From NCBI GenBank assembly GCA_027604505.1, contig JADIIX010000077.1, forward strand, positions 41,958 through 105,957: 64,000 nt of DNA. The letters run 5' to 3'. Below, piece after piece: positions 23,107-36,614 of this stretch. The DNA comes from Gonapodya sp. JEL0774. Lineage: Eukaryota; Monoblepharomycota; Monoblepharidomycetes; Monoblepharidales; Gonapodyaceae. The notes beneath the pieces were generated by a model. That model was not told the origin of the DNA. It saw only the letters and a program-made list of their open reading frames with translations, and did not search any database. The position numbers and the translations under genes were made by a program. Numbering within the stretch: position 1 is the first letter of the stretch; every line of letters begins with the position of its first letter.

Positions 23107-25871
23107 TTGCTGCCACCGCATCGCTCACCCGTCAAGCCGTCTCCCGCGTCTTCTCGCCGTTCCCTTCTGCCGCGAGCTCTAACGATGGCCGCTGTTGCCG
23201 CTGTTCTGCCCGCGCTCGCGCCCCCGGTTGCCGTTTCCCGTCACTCCAGGACCTGTTCCCTGCGGTCCCCGACTCTGGAACTGCCGCTGGTTTCCTTCCC
23301 CCACCCCCCGCCATCGCCCCCTCTCGACGAAGAAGACGCAATTCCTATGGCTACAGAACCCGCGCCGGCACCGCAAACCGACCTGGTCATGGTGTCACGG
23401 GACAGCCCAACCTCGGAGCGGCCTGACCAAGAAATCAAACACTATCGCCCCATCTCCCCGCTTCCAACTCCCCCTGCATCCCCTCAAATATCCCAGGTAA
23501 CTCCAATTCCTCCGATGGTCGCGTTTCTGCGGGCAGAGGCCGATTCAGCGGACAAGGCATCAATGAGGCGGATTGACTCAGGAGTTTCAGTAGAGGCTGA
23601 CAAAGCCGCAAAAGTAGCCGCTGATGCTCGCTCAGAGTCAGAAAGCTCAACTCTCACCAGCGGAAAGTCGCTGGAAGAGTTTAACTGGACCGTAGCGACC
23701 GCCCAAGGTGAGGAAGACTATGCACCTGGACCTCGCTATCAGAATTTTCCCGTCATGGTGTAGCTGGACGCCTGTATAGTACTTCGGATAGCAATGCGGA
23801 AGATGCTCTGTGCGCCTGATGGCGTCATTTAGCCAAATGGTCTATTCTCCTCGACGTTTTGGGGCCATGTTTGCAAACACCTCTTGCCCCACCTCTGGAA
23901 CCAGGATTCGTCGTCCGAAGGAAAAACATATCGTCAGGAGGTGGCTGGAAATTCCTTTAATGTGGCTTGATATCCTGCTATTGCTGATGTGGTTTGCTTG
24001 AGAATCAATCCCTGGAGTTCGGGTTGTTCTCCCGTTGTTATAGTTTTTGTGCTTGGGACGGATGGTACTCTGTACCACGCACCTCACGCTGCCCTTTTGT
24101 ACACTACCTAGGTTACCGCTTGATGCCTTCAACGTCCATCTTTGCATCATCTCCATACTACGCCAAAGCTCTTCACGAACACTTTGAAGACTTCCACTGG
24201 CCCAACCTCTCCAAGCCTATCCACACCCCAGTTCCAGGTTCGGATGCCGCACTCGCACAACAGGCTGCTGGCACCGAATCACAGGCAAAGACAACACGCA
24301 GCGCCAGCCCGAGAATTGATGGATCCGGTGTCCTGTCGAATCTCGTTGGGCTTCTCCGCAATGGGAAGTCCAAGGTTTCTAACTCCGCTTCCGGACGTCC
24401 ATCAACTCCTCCTATCGCTCCCACCACCGCTACCACCGCACCAGCCCTTGAAACGTCCTCCCGCATCTCAACTGACTCTGATGCTGACACCACATCTGTT
24501 TCCTCCTCCTCCCCTGCCATCACATCCTCCAATCGTACTAACTCCCACACATCCGTGCACCCGTTCACCGGTCTACCGTACACTGTTTTTGTCCTTGCAG
24601 ATGGCCACGGGGGACATGGTGCCGCGGCGACTCTCGTGCCTCGCATGAAGGACGAGATCAGTCGCTTGGTGGAGTCACGGGTATGGGACTTCTCCGCCCA
24701 GGCTGATTCCGGGGACCTCTCCACGGCATCGTGTGGACGCTCAGCCTTCCGTCGGCTTGTCGAGGAGATTTTTGAGCGCCTAGACGACGAATACTGTGCT
24801 GGAAAAGTCGCTGAGTTTACCGCCTACAAAGCCGCTTTGGCTGCTCACCAACTGGCGACACAGCAGGTTCGAGAAACTCCTTATACTTCTCGTGCACAAA
24901 CGGCCCGCGCGGGCGCCGCGAACCAACGTGACCTTCCCGTCGCACCAAAAAAGCCCGCGGACGATGGATGCACAATGGTTGTCAACGTCATTTCGGACGG
25001 TTGGCTGGTCAATGCGAACCTCGGCGACTCGCGAACGGTTCTCGCGCGCCGGCGGTATCGCGTTTCGACCCCTGCTTCCGACGTTCCGGCTTTCTCGGTA
25101 TGCTTTGCCAGCGTTGACCATTCTCCTACGCACCCTCCCTCGGTTCACCACGTTGTTGAGAACGGTGGCATTTTCATTTCGGAGAATGGCACTCCCCGCC
25201 GATTCACCCCTCCTCCTCTTGTATCTTCGGACACTCGGAAGCCGAGCGCCGCACACCGGGAACGATATTCGGTCTTGGCAGGCTCTCGCGTTTACCGAAC
25301 GCTTAACGACGAGATGCGGGAAGGTGGTGTGTCCAACCTCAAGACTCTGAATCTTTTGGGCAGTCTCGGTGATGTCGGGTTCAAAGTTGGCGGACGCGGA
25401 AAGGTCATTAGGTCGAGACCCGACGTGTCTTTTGCTCCACTGCGAGCAGGTTTGAAGAACGATGAACCGGAGAAGGTCGAACAGGAACCCCAACACAGCG
25501 GATCGGAAGATGAAGAGGAGGAGCAGGAGGAATTACCCCCAGTTCGTGTGTTTGAAGAAGTGGAACCGGAGGGAACTGGCCCGATTGTGGACGAGTACAT
25601 GTACATCTCGTGCACGGACGGCGTATGGGACCACCTGCGCTGTCAATCTTCTGATGAAGCCCAATGCGATGGTGTTGTCGCCCTCGCTGGATCGCGGATT
25701 GGTGCAATGATCTCCAGCTCCGCATCTGAAGAGCGGGACGAGATGTCGGAGATGGAGCAGGTTGCGATGATGTTGGCGGACCGTGATAGGACCCGGGAGC
25801 TGTATGTACCTGGAGTGCCGAGAGTGGATGATGTGACAGTGGTTCTTGCGATCGGGAGATTTGTACAGTGA
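23107..25871 (+). CDS. PP2C-type (PPM) protein phosphatase with long disordered regions
   Basis: Metal-dependent Ser/Thr phosphatase. The first exon (23107-about 23760) is Pro/Ala/Ser-rich and ends PGPRYQNFPVM before a donor. The second long frame, open 23994-25871, carries the core. HPFTGLPYTVFVLADGHGGH at about 24555-24620 has the metal-binding Asp and Gly, DDGCTMVVNVISDGWLVNAN and LGDSRTVLARR follow at about 24960-25050, and then LKTLNLLGSLGDVGFKV near 25340. YISCTDGVWDHL (about 25600-25635) supplies a further metal Asp, and DDVTVVLAIGRF ends the protein. An acidic insert (GSEDEEEEQEELPP) lies near 25500. The usual N-terminal RxxMED motif is not obvious; it may sit in small exons between 23.76 and 24.1 kb that I could not resolve. 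Confidence 0.82.
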
Positions 25872-26704
25872 ACTGCAAGAGTTTTGTGGCTGACCATGCG
25901 GGACAGTGCGGTTGATGGAACTTTCGTACGGATTTGTCCTTGCCTCTTGGTGGAACAAGTGAGATGTTGTTGAGGCGAGAGAGCTCCTTACCTTTTCATA
26001 TTCCCCAGGCACTTTGGCTTGGATGGGGCAATTTGACGTTCACTCAGCGATTTGGGCTGATAACCAGTTTGTAGCGGGTCGATCCACAGTGTTACGCAGT
26101 CGACCGAACGCACTCATGACGGACACTTTGATACTTTGAATACTTTTACAGAAGGGTCAAATATACGTGACGACAGCCGTTGGCTACGTCGTCGGGTCAA
26201 ATAGCGATGATTACTACCACTTTTCGTCATGTACTCGGTGGAACAATGAAATTTATTTGCATTCAATGTTTCATGTATTAATGGTCAAAAATTGTCCTCT
26301 TATTGTCGAGTGCAGTATTCCCTAATAAAACATAGCTTTAAAGTCAACGGTGCTGGTCGACAGATGTTGGCAATAACAATGAAGCGTTGGTGTGGTTGTC
26401 GTGCAGGAATACGACAGATATATGTACATTACTTTTCAAGGGGTCCAGCAACTATGAAACTGTTGTCTGTCCGGTTGCTTAATCTCGCTCGAGAACTCTG
26501 ACGGGGTCGCTTGAATGTATTTTCCGACTTTACCAAACCTTTGTCATCAGCCGATATCGAGCTCATCGAGCATAAAAGCAGTCCCCGTGTGGTTAACATC
26601 TACAAGTGCACATCAGTTTGATGCAGAGCGCTCTTCATCGAATCTCACATCTCTCGTCGATCTTAAGCCACTCGCGACTGGCATCATCACTAGCTGCTGC
26701 AACC
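25872..26704. other. Intergenic
   Basis: About 830 bases between two same-strand genes. I see only short, unsupported open frames. Confidence 0.5.
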
Positions 26705-27769
26705 ATGGCTCCCAAATTCGAAGTTCGTAAAAGTGAAGATCGCGGCCACGCCGATCACGGTTGGTTGGACAGCTATCACGTAAGTGAGTCGGCAGTTTGT
26801 GTCTCTCTGGGATGGAGGGCACTTGCAGTTCTGGAAAGTGTAACTAGCTTTTAATCACCCCAATTCTCATATGCTTTCTCGCGTAATGTAGACCTTTTCC
26901 TTCGCCGATTACTACCACCCCAAATTCAACAGCTTTGGTAGCCTTCGTGTGTTGAATGAAGACAGAGTCGAAGTTGGAGAGGGATTCCCGACGCATCGTC
27001 ACACGTGGGTCAAAGTTTTACGTAACCCCTGTCATCCTTCACAAAACCAATCTTTACACCTCCACCGTCATTTTTTGTAGTGAATTTGAAATTTTTTCTT
27101 ACGTAGTGAGTGGAAGTTTGAGACACAAGGATTCGGCAGGGAACGACGAGATCATCAAACGGGGAGAAGTCCAGTTCACCACAGCCGGCACTGGGATATC
27201 CCACAGGTAACCAAAATGACATCTCATCTTTCTGCTGGCTCGGATTAATCTCATTTTTCGCAACTAGCGAGTACAATGCATCGGAGAAGGAACCGGTGCA
27301 CTTCCTTCAAATCTGGAACAAGCCCGACACAACACGCGTTCCTCCTTCCTACCAAACAGGACATTATCCTGACGCGTGCAAGAAAAATCGATTCGCTCTC
27401 CTCATCGCTCCAGGCCGCATCCGCGACTCAATGCCTCCACCAACTGATGGTGCACACAAGCCGCTCGCCATCAACAGCGACTTCTACATGAGCGCAGGCT
27501 TGTTCGACCCCGGCACAGAAGTGGTTTACACTACGCCCGCACCAGAATCCGAATCTTCCGCCTCCCCCCGCCGCCTCTACCTCCACCTTGTCAACAACAA
27601 TCCCAAAGCCCGTGTTGCAATCTCTAGCGACGGTTCCGCAATAAGCGGTGTTGAGTTGAAGCAGGGTGATGGATGTTTCGTACGAGAGTTTGAGGGAGCT
27701 AAGAACGGGTTGAAGGTCAGCAATGTGGGAGATGGAGTCGCAGAACTGGTGCTGATGGATTTGGCCTGA
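26705..27769 (+). CDS. Pirin family protein (bicupin)
   Basis: Iron-binding bicupin of the pirin/YhhW type; some members are quercetinases, others nuclear transcriptional co-regulators. The start at 26705 gives MAPKFEVRKSEDRGHADHGW, followed by LDSYH. The next exon reads TFSFADYYHPKFNSFGSLRV and then LNEDRVEVGEGFPTHRH, which contains the HxH iron ligands. Exon 3 has EFEIFSYVVSGSLRHKDSAG with the Glu and later His ligand region, and GEVQFTTAGTGISHS. The long last exon, from about 27268, starts EYNASEKEPVHFLQIW and continues through the second cupin with QTGHYPDACKKNRFALLIAP to the TGA at 27767-27769. Three introns. Gene length and motifs fit the family; the specific activity is unknown. Confidence 0.9.
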
Positions 27770-28856
27770 ATATGCAAATTTCTGGAAAGCGAGGCATGGC
27801 GGTTCTATGCTCTCTAGTATTGTTTCGCTATTCCTTAGCTGTAATAATCCGAATTTCATAAGGTCTTTTTTTGATTGACTAGCGACATCCATTGGTTCCC
27901 AGAAGCTCATCTCACCCGATTATACGAATTCGGAACAAGCAAATCCATTTACTTGATTGCATTTGATTACCAACCCTACAGCGATGGATCACGTGAGCAA
28001 GGGTTTTCTGTGTTCCCTCCCGTTCTTTTGTGTTGGTACATATACTAAAAATCGTCCAACTATTTCGGATTCTTTCTTCAAAATAGAATTGCCATTTTCC
28101 CTCGAACGAGTTGGTGCTCAGAGTCTGACACATAATTATTTTTTCTTGACGGCATACGATTTGGGTATTCCGCCGTGCACATGTGTAAATTATTCTCATG
28201 AAGGATTTTGGTAGCTGTATTCTTTAGCTCCTTTTCCTTCAAGATGAAATCAACGTCAAGCGAGTTGATCCGCACTTTTGTGTGTCTTGTTGTTTAATTT
28301 GCACTGGCTGCCTGGTTTCGCGAGGGATCGGTGTTTGTGCCATCTCTGCCAATCACGGCAACGCGTTTCCAAGTAGCAGATGGGATCTTGATATCCGAAT
28401 GCGGATCAGACATGATGTATGTATTGTAGGAATCAACACAGAAGGGGATGACATTATTGTTGCTGTCAGCTGATTCGGAAGCCAACTAACCGCCATAGAT
28501 CACGCAAATTTCTCCGATGGATGGACATCCGGCACAAAGGACATTCAGTGAATTTCTGTGAATTTCTGCTAATGTACATGAAACAGATGAATTTGAATTG
28601 AGATTCCCTTCAAACCAGGCTTGCCCTTTCACGTGACCAGGTTATTCCAAATCCGCAACAAAACACACAAAGCTAAAAAGCCCTAACAAGGCTGCAAGTA
28701 GAGAGACCCGAACTGAAAACTCTTGAATCTGACGGGAGAGCGTGTCCGGGTGTGCTTACAGGTCAGGCGGCGCCGCGGGCGCGCCGCCGAGGGGGGAGCA
28801 GGCCAAGAGGCGCTCGCCTCGGACAAGAACGAGCCCATCATTGGGGTGGGGGGCAG
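27770..28856. other. Intergenic up to the gap
   Basis: No gene seen. The part after about 28760 turns abruptly GC-rich (a run of CGC/GCC around 28770-28795) just before the gap, unlike the AT-rich sequence left of it. Confidence 0.5.
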
Positions 28857-28866
28857 NNNNNNNNNN
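28857..28866. other. Assembly gap (10 N)
   Basis: Ten undetermined bases. Sequence on the two sides may not be contiguous. Confidence 0.98.
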
Positions 28867-28929
28867 GCTGCAAGTACATCCCCCCCAACTTAAAACTTTT
28901 TATACTTCGGGTGCTGGGGGTCGGGGTTT

Positions 28930-28934
28930 CCCCC

Positions 28935-28965
<31 letters not shown>

Positions 28966-28975
28966 AAAAAAAAAA
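28930..28975. repeat. C26-A20 homopolymer block
   Basis: Twenty-six C followed directly by twenty A, 64 bases after the gap. Such a pair of pure runs next to a gap is more likely a sequencing or assembly end artefact than a biological repeat. Confidence 0.9.
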
Positions 28976-29300
28976 CAACAACAATAGTTCTGTCGGGGAA
29001 CCAGATGTGAAACGGATCTGAATTATTATCGCTGCAAAGTAGATTGACCAAAGAAATTGAAAGCACTTAGAAGAGAAGAAGGAATGCGAAGAGATGGGGC
29101 GCAAGAGGCACAGGACTTGTGTGAAGGGGAGTGGTGGAAGATTATTCGTGTGGACGTGCAAAAGGAAAATGTTGATGTTCACCCCTCGAGATGCTTGTCG
29201 GCGGAACCTGTACCGGAAACTCATAGTTGCTCCTTTATCAAATGCTGAAGATGCTGATGACCTCTCCCAGCCCCAACGCTGATCTTTTGGTTTCCACTAT

Positions 29301-32300
29301 TCAAAACGCGTGCCGACCACTCGCGACACCTGTGGTCCTGGCCTCCTTGTGGCTTTCTTCCCTTCCCACAAACCCTTTCAAGAGCGCCCATCTCACCGCC
29401 AACATGAATCCTCTGATCGTCTTGGTAGCAATCCACCACCCCCACGGCACATCCAGCACTTCTTTTCCCAAAAGTTTGCACGCCAACCTGTCGAGACTCT
29501 CCCCGATTGTGGCCGGCTCGTGACCGGACTTGCTACGAAACTCGCCGCGATCCATCTCTGCGGCCTCCCAGTATTCCCTCTCCAGCGCCGCTTGCTCCTC
29601 CATCGCCCCAAAATCTGCATGAGCAAGGGGGTGCTGCATTGCTACCATATCTGCTGCCGAAGGAACACGCACAGGACCGGGCAAAGTGTAAGAGGTAGTG
29701 GGCACCACCATGGGTCCTCGAGATCCAGACACGTGCCCCGTGGGAAGCAAAGTCGGAGACCTGGAAGCATACGAGGACGGCGCAAATACAGGCGGAGATA
29801 CCACTACCGACCGGCGGCCAGGTGATGGACCGGGGAGGGACATTTGACGGCGTGGGCCTCTCTGCTCTCTACCAATGCCGGTACTTGGTGAAGTGGGCGG
29901 CAAAACCTTGGTACCAGGTGCAGCCATCGTGGCTGATCTGAACATCATTTGCGGATCCGAGGAAGAATTGCCACCAGACCTCACCCTCCTATTACCGCAG
30001 CTGCCGCCCATGATTCCATCTTCGCCCTTCTTGAGAGGTTCTACTCTACCTTTGGACCCTCTGCTGTCCCTGGAGGTTGCCAGTTCGTCTGGTGATTCCT
30101 CTCCATCAGCGTCGCTAACACAATAAGTGTCGGAGAGTACGACAGCTGCAGCAGCGGCGGCGGCGGCGGCGGCAGCTGACCGTGTTAAGCCAACCGTTCT
30201 GATACCTCCTCCAGGAGAATCCTTCCCCATATTTCCTTCTTCTCCACTCCAACCCACCGGGCTTTTGGTGGTGGTGTCCAACAACTCCTGGTTGTCGTCG
30301 AGCTCAGTGATTCTTGCGGCTGGTAATTCTCTGAGTAACACCATATGTGGAGCGACATGTGTCTTGCCGTCGTGAGCACTACTCATGGAAGCGGTGGAAG
30401 AGCGGCGCACATTGCCAATTCTCGTCTGATTGTTCTGCTGCTGGGAAGGAACGGCTGTCGTTTGTCTCGGCACCTCAAGACTTGACCGGGAACGCTTGGG
30501 CGAATGAGGGTTCACTTGTGTCCCATATTGTACATCGGGTTCTGGCGCGGCTGTCACCAAACCCCCCGTGGACATGAAAACCTGCCCGGTAGATCTTATA
30601 CGCCGCGGTACAGACGCCGCTGAAGTCGCCGCAGTGGCGGCAGCAGCAATAGCGGCAGTTGACCCGTTACTAGACGTGGATCCCATCTTCTTCACCCCGT
30701 TTGATTTGAGGGGCACTGCGACAGGTACAGGTGGTACTCCTGAAAAAGCGCGGGATCGACCGGCACTGCCGGTACCTTGGGGAGACGTACTGGATACTGA
30801 GCGCGATTGATTCATGATCCCAGACCCACTGAAAGGTCCTAAGCCGAAGTCTGATGGGACCCGAGTTGCCGGCGGGAGCCGCGTGCCATTTCCGGTTCCA
30901 GTGCGAGTACTGTTCATCGACGCGCCTGCCCAGGAATCGTGTGCGGAGACAAATGACGCAGTAGATGCTGACGTTGAAGAAGCAAACGAGGTCGCACGAG
31001 GAGGGGATGAGAGGATGCGGTGCGACTGAGATTGTGGCGTGGCAGTGGGCAGAGGGAACCCGTAATCTTTGGCGCTTTTTCTCCGCTTCTTAAATCCCTG
31101 CAGTTGCCCCTGATCACCAGAGTGTTTTCGAGGGATGAACACTCCCGGTGCCTCCAATACCACAACTTTCCCAGATTTCAGAGATTCGTCGGCACAACTG
31201 GCCACCCATCGTGTCCACAATGTTAATTCCCTGCGCGCGTATGGATGGATGATGCGGTTGTACAAAGGGAGAATGAGGAGTAGTATAAGCGGGGACGAGA
31301 GATAGAGTATAAATGTGATAAAGGCGTCAAGTATGGGGAGGAACGGGTGGCGAACCCGCGAGCGAGGGGGTAGGGATGCGGACTGAACGGGGGACATCGG
31401 TGACGTTGGAGCGCTGGTAAATGTAGGCAGAGGCCCTGGGGATGAGGCTAGGGAAGTGGGTGGCGACGTGGGCGGTGACCCGAGGGAGAAAACGGATCCC
31501 AGTGCTTGATCGTGACCATGAGCGGACTGATAGTCAAGTGACCTTTTGGGCAGCGGAGTATGTTCACCAGGCGCTGACTCAGACTTGAGCGTGTGAGACT
31601 GTGGCGATCTTGGTTTCGAATCCCGCAGCGGCGTTGTCTTAATGGGACCCGACGCGTCTGCAGTGGATCGCGATATGGGTACGCTCGGCTGAGACCACGT
31701 GGGAGAAGGCGGATTGGACGTTGAAGTTGAGGAAGAGGTGGTTGGAGGGTGCTAGCCAGGTATGTAACGATTTTTGGCGGATCAACAGTGGAGCAAGAGA
31801 AGAGACGAAAGGTAACCCGCAACCCCTGAGATCTGTTTCCGTCGCAATGGTCTCGTCAGCCTTCCCTTTTCAATCATTAATGTCTTTAGATCAACAAGCG
31901 AGGTGGTCCAACACCGCCGAGAAACCGTTGAGGGATACTTCCCAATCGTCCCCTGCCAACAACTTCAATCGTGTAACCATTCCGCCAGCTCACCTCGCCT
32001 ATAACAATCTCTTTGCCTTGTTTTCTCCCCTTCCCTTCATCGGCGGCAGTCTCATCACTCCCCGCTCCATCTCTATCCTCCACGTCCACATCTGCAAAAC
32101 CAAACAATCTCCTACTTGGGGTCAGACCGGGACTGGAAGCCGGGGATGCTCGTGAAGGGGATTGAGAAAAGGAAGGAGCCAGGCTACGGTTTGGGGTGGA
32201 CGACTCCCAGGAAGGTGTACCACGGACCGACGTACGTGGGGGGGTGTATGTTGGTGTGGTGGAGCGCGATGGAGTTGCGTCCGACGGCCTGCGGAGAGGT

Positions 32301-32419
32301 GTGGCTGGGAATATTGTTGAGGGATGAGAAGGACAATCCAGCATTTTTAAGGTCCCAAGTTCAACGCGACAAAGACTTTCGATCCTGCAATCCCCGACTG
32401 CTTCAAAAATCGTGTGCAC
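29301..32419 (-). CDS. Hypothetical Ser/Pro-rich membrane protein
   Basis: Family not recognised. The main exon is open from about 31745 down to the stop at 29301. A Ser/Pro/Thr-rich start (PPTSPPTSLASSPGPLPTF) leads to one long or two short membrane segments, HPFLPILDAFITFILYLSSP and LILLLILPLYNRIIHP near 31330-31240. Then comes a region with RRELTLWTRWVASCADESLK and a disordered stretch of over 400 residues. The C-terminal 90 residues, with SLDRLACKLLGKEVLDVPWG and WWIATKTIRGFMLAVRWALL, look folded and could form an amphipathic or second membrane helix. A likely first exon runs from about 32419 to a donor near 31990, Ser/Pro-rich with TPSRRLFGFADVDVEDRDG. A poly-Ala tract is encoded near 30143-30178. 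Start and first intron are uncertain. Confidence 0.6.
30143..30178 (-). repeat. GCN trinucleotide repeat encoding poly-Ala
   Basis: An imperfect GCC/GCT repeat encoding about eleven alanines within the Ser/Pro-rich membrane protein. Such tracts are prone to length variation. Confidence 0.8.
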
Positions 32420-34223
32420 TGCTCCCCACGGTCCTGAAATTCAATCTAGAGCCGAAAGACCTGATCCAGGCAAGCTCGGGGAATTTTTCGGCAACAGTCT
32501 GAATCAAGGAGATCTTCCCGGTACCCAGATGGTGTTTGCTAAGCGAGTCACCGCTTATTCCGAGTCTTCACCACGTACGTAACTCCACCTGTCACAGGTA
32601 TTGGCGGCAGGACACAACTTCCTGACCACCGACGGCGCGATTGATTGAACACTGTTCATCCCCTTTGGTGACTCTCCATTCTTCCAGCATATACATACAT
32701 ACCTAAGATATGCGGTGGCGTGTGTGGCAGCATGATGACCGGTGGGGAGGGGGTCCTTGAAGGAGCGAGCGGTGGAAGACATGTGCGGAAGTCTGAGGTT
32801 GGTAATGGGTGGTGAGGGTTTGGGTTACCGGAGCGCTCGTCCATGTTCTTGATCCTGAGAGATGTTGGATATCAAGCGCAGAGTATCTTCGGAAGAGAGA
32901 GAGGAGAAGATGTACAGCAATAACGGGAAAGGACGATGATCAGTTACAAGCAGTGGAATGAGGGAGGGTCTCGTTGGAACCTCACAGGTACCAAAGGACG
33001 AGGGACAGGCACGCTGGAATCCTTCAGTTCATACCTCGCCACTCGAGTAGCGCAGTCATTCACGGCTTTGGTCTGTCTTCTTTCCGGTGCTCTCCTCGTG
33101 AAGCCAAAAAGCTCGCATACACAGGGGACACAAACCCGAAAGCCCATCGTCTCTCACTCGTTCCGGCCATTGTGCTCTCTGCAATCTCTCGTCTCCATCT
33201 CAGTGTCACTGGAAGAACTCTTCTTATCCGTCACCCTCTGAGATTGTCCTTGCAGAAGCCACGCTCGTCCGAACTCTCCTCAAACCACCACTAGAGCTGA
33301 GCACCAACCTTCACTCTCGTTATCACCACGTCTTCGGGCTAAATATCTCTTGCCAGGCTTAGGTTTTGGGTTGGTCTCTGCTCGGTGTGTTGCCGCGTTG
33401 GTGGCTCGTTTTGCTCCTGTTATGGTGTTGTTTGCCTGAGCGAGCCCCTTCACTCCAACATCCCTGAAGGTGTGCTGATATATCGTCCGATCACACCAAT
33501 GTCGCCCCAAACGTACAGCAGAATATTCATACCTCTTGACACTAGCATCATTCTTCTTGTGATATTAATGGTCGTGGAAGTTTCCACCATCATTTCGCCA
33601 TGGCTTTTACGGGGATCAAATTGTTGCATAAAACCACACAAGAAGTTTGCAAATTCTAATGTAATCTATTCACTTCGCTGGAAGCGTTTGCTCCAACAAT
33701 TTGGAGAAGATGAGGTTGCCCACTTGAATTATGTCGCTGTGACGCGGACAAGACTCTCACGAACTGCATCTTGAAGCCTTGCAAAGTCGGTCAGTAAGGA
33801 TACATATTCTCTTCTCAGCCGATGGAACACGTGTTTCGCCAAACTGGCCCCCTAATGGAACTGATTGTGCGGATTAGTTGCAAGACGTGCCACTGGCGAC
33901 GGATTCCTCTCCAACACACACGCATATGTAGAGAGTACAGATACGACGACATTCACCGCAGAACGGCGAGCAGGCCCGCCCGCCGCATTACTAGCTTGTT
34001 GGGTTACCAAGAAATTATACCAACACTCCATGGTCGTATCAGCGTGTATAAGCATCATGGACGAACACTTAGTGTATTATCTCTCTTGCATGTAAAAATA
34101 TGTGAGAAAATGCAATCCCCACCAATCGTCAAAAAGCAGACTTAGATCTTGAAACCAATCCGTCTGAAACCAATCCGGTGCTGTGGTCGTCACCTCTTGT
34201 CCTCAGCTCATCTCCCCAAGCGA

Positions 34224-34230
34224 TATAAAA
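34224..34230 (+). promoter_or_regulatory. TATA box of the actin gene
   Basis: TATAAAA lies 95 bases before the actin ATG at 34319, a spacing that fits a transcription start near 34255. Confidence 0.6.
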
Positions 34231-34285
34231 GTCAAATACTCGCTTTTATCGCAATCCAATTTCAGTCAATACAGTGAACTCAAAA

Positions 34286-34313
34286 CAAAAATCCCACAGC
34301 AAAAATCCCACAG
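34286..34313 (+). repeat. Two tandem 14-bp units in the actin 5' leader
   Basis: The 14-mer CAAAAATCCCACAG occurs twice without a gap, and the first seven bases recur at 34314-34320, running into the start codon. Confidence 0.85.
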
Positions 34314-34318
34314 CAAAA

Positions 34319-36070
<1,752 letters not shown>

Positions 36071-36614
36071 CGATTAGCGTGGCGAGATAGAAGTTCTAAT
36101 TTTGCAATTATTTAGCTGGTTGCATTGTTGATTGAATTGATTTTACTTGGCTTCTGAGGTTTGACGCTTCGCCCGTACTCTCCGAAAGCGACAAGAGGTC
36201 CCCCCAAGACCCGCTCCGGACGGTCGCTTCATGGAGCTGCGGAAAACTCGAAAACTCTTCATCGTTTCATGGACTACAATTATGGTCTCGGTTTTCATAA
36301 TATATTCACAGGACGATAGACCTTACGGCAACAGCATAGGCATCACCCGCATCTAAAGTTGCTTCTGGGGTACTGAGTGATTATCCCCGCTTCTCCCCTT
36401 ATTATTCCTGTCTTCAACCTTTACATAATACTATGTGACAATCAGTGTTGAAGTTTTACCACCAACGCGACCTTCCCCATCAAATGCAATCCACTCCGCT
36501 TTGATGTCATCAATATGATTTGCAGCGCGACTGATTGTATGTCCATAATACATGAAAGCAGGGTGTGGCCTCCCGAAAGTTTGTGGGGATACTTTATGTT
36601 CCATTGAGGCTGTC
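36071..36614. other. Intergenic
   Basis: About 540 bases holding the 3' end of the actin gene and the promoter of the next gene. No other feature is seen. Confidence 0.5.

Larger units (their letters stand above)
32420..34318. other. Mostly intergenic
   Basis: About 1.9 kb. The left part may hold 5' leader or a small first exon of the minus-strand membrane protein (a minus frame starting at 32844 is Pro/His-rich). Open frames around 33280-33640 on both strands are not recognisable. The last 100 bases are the actin promoter and leader. Confidence 0.4.

Noticed and set aside
23810-24001. Short plus-strand frame with a hydrophobic end inside the PP2C locus
   Set aside because: It lies between the two PP2C exons in a different frame and is probably intron sequence.
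33280-34145. Several open frames on both strands before the actin gene
   Set aside because: None has a recognisable motif, consistent exon borders or conserved composition; they overlap one another on opposite strands.
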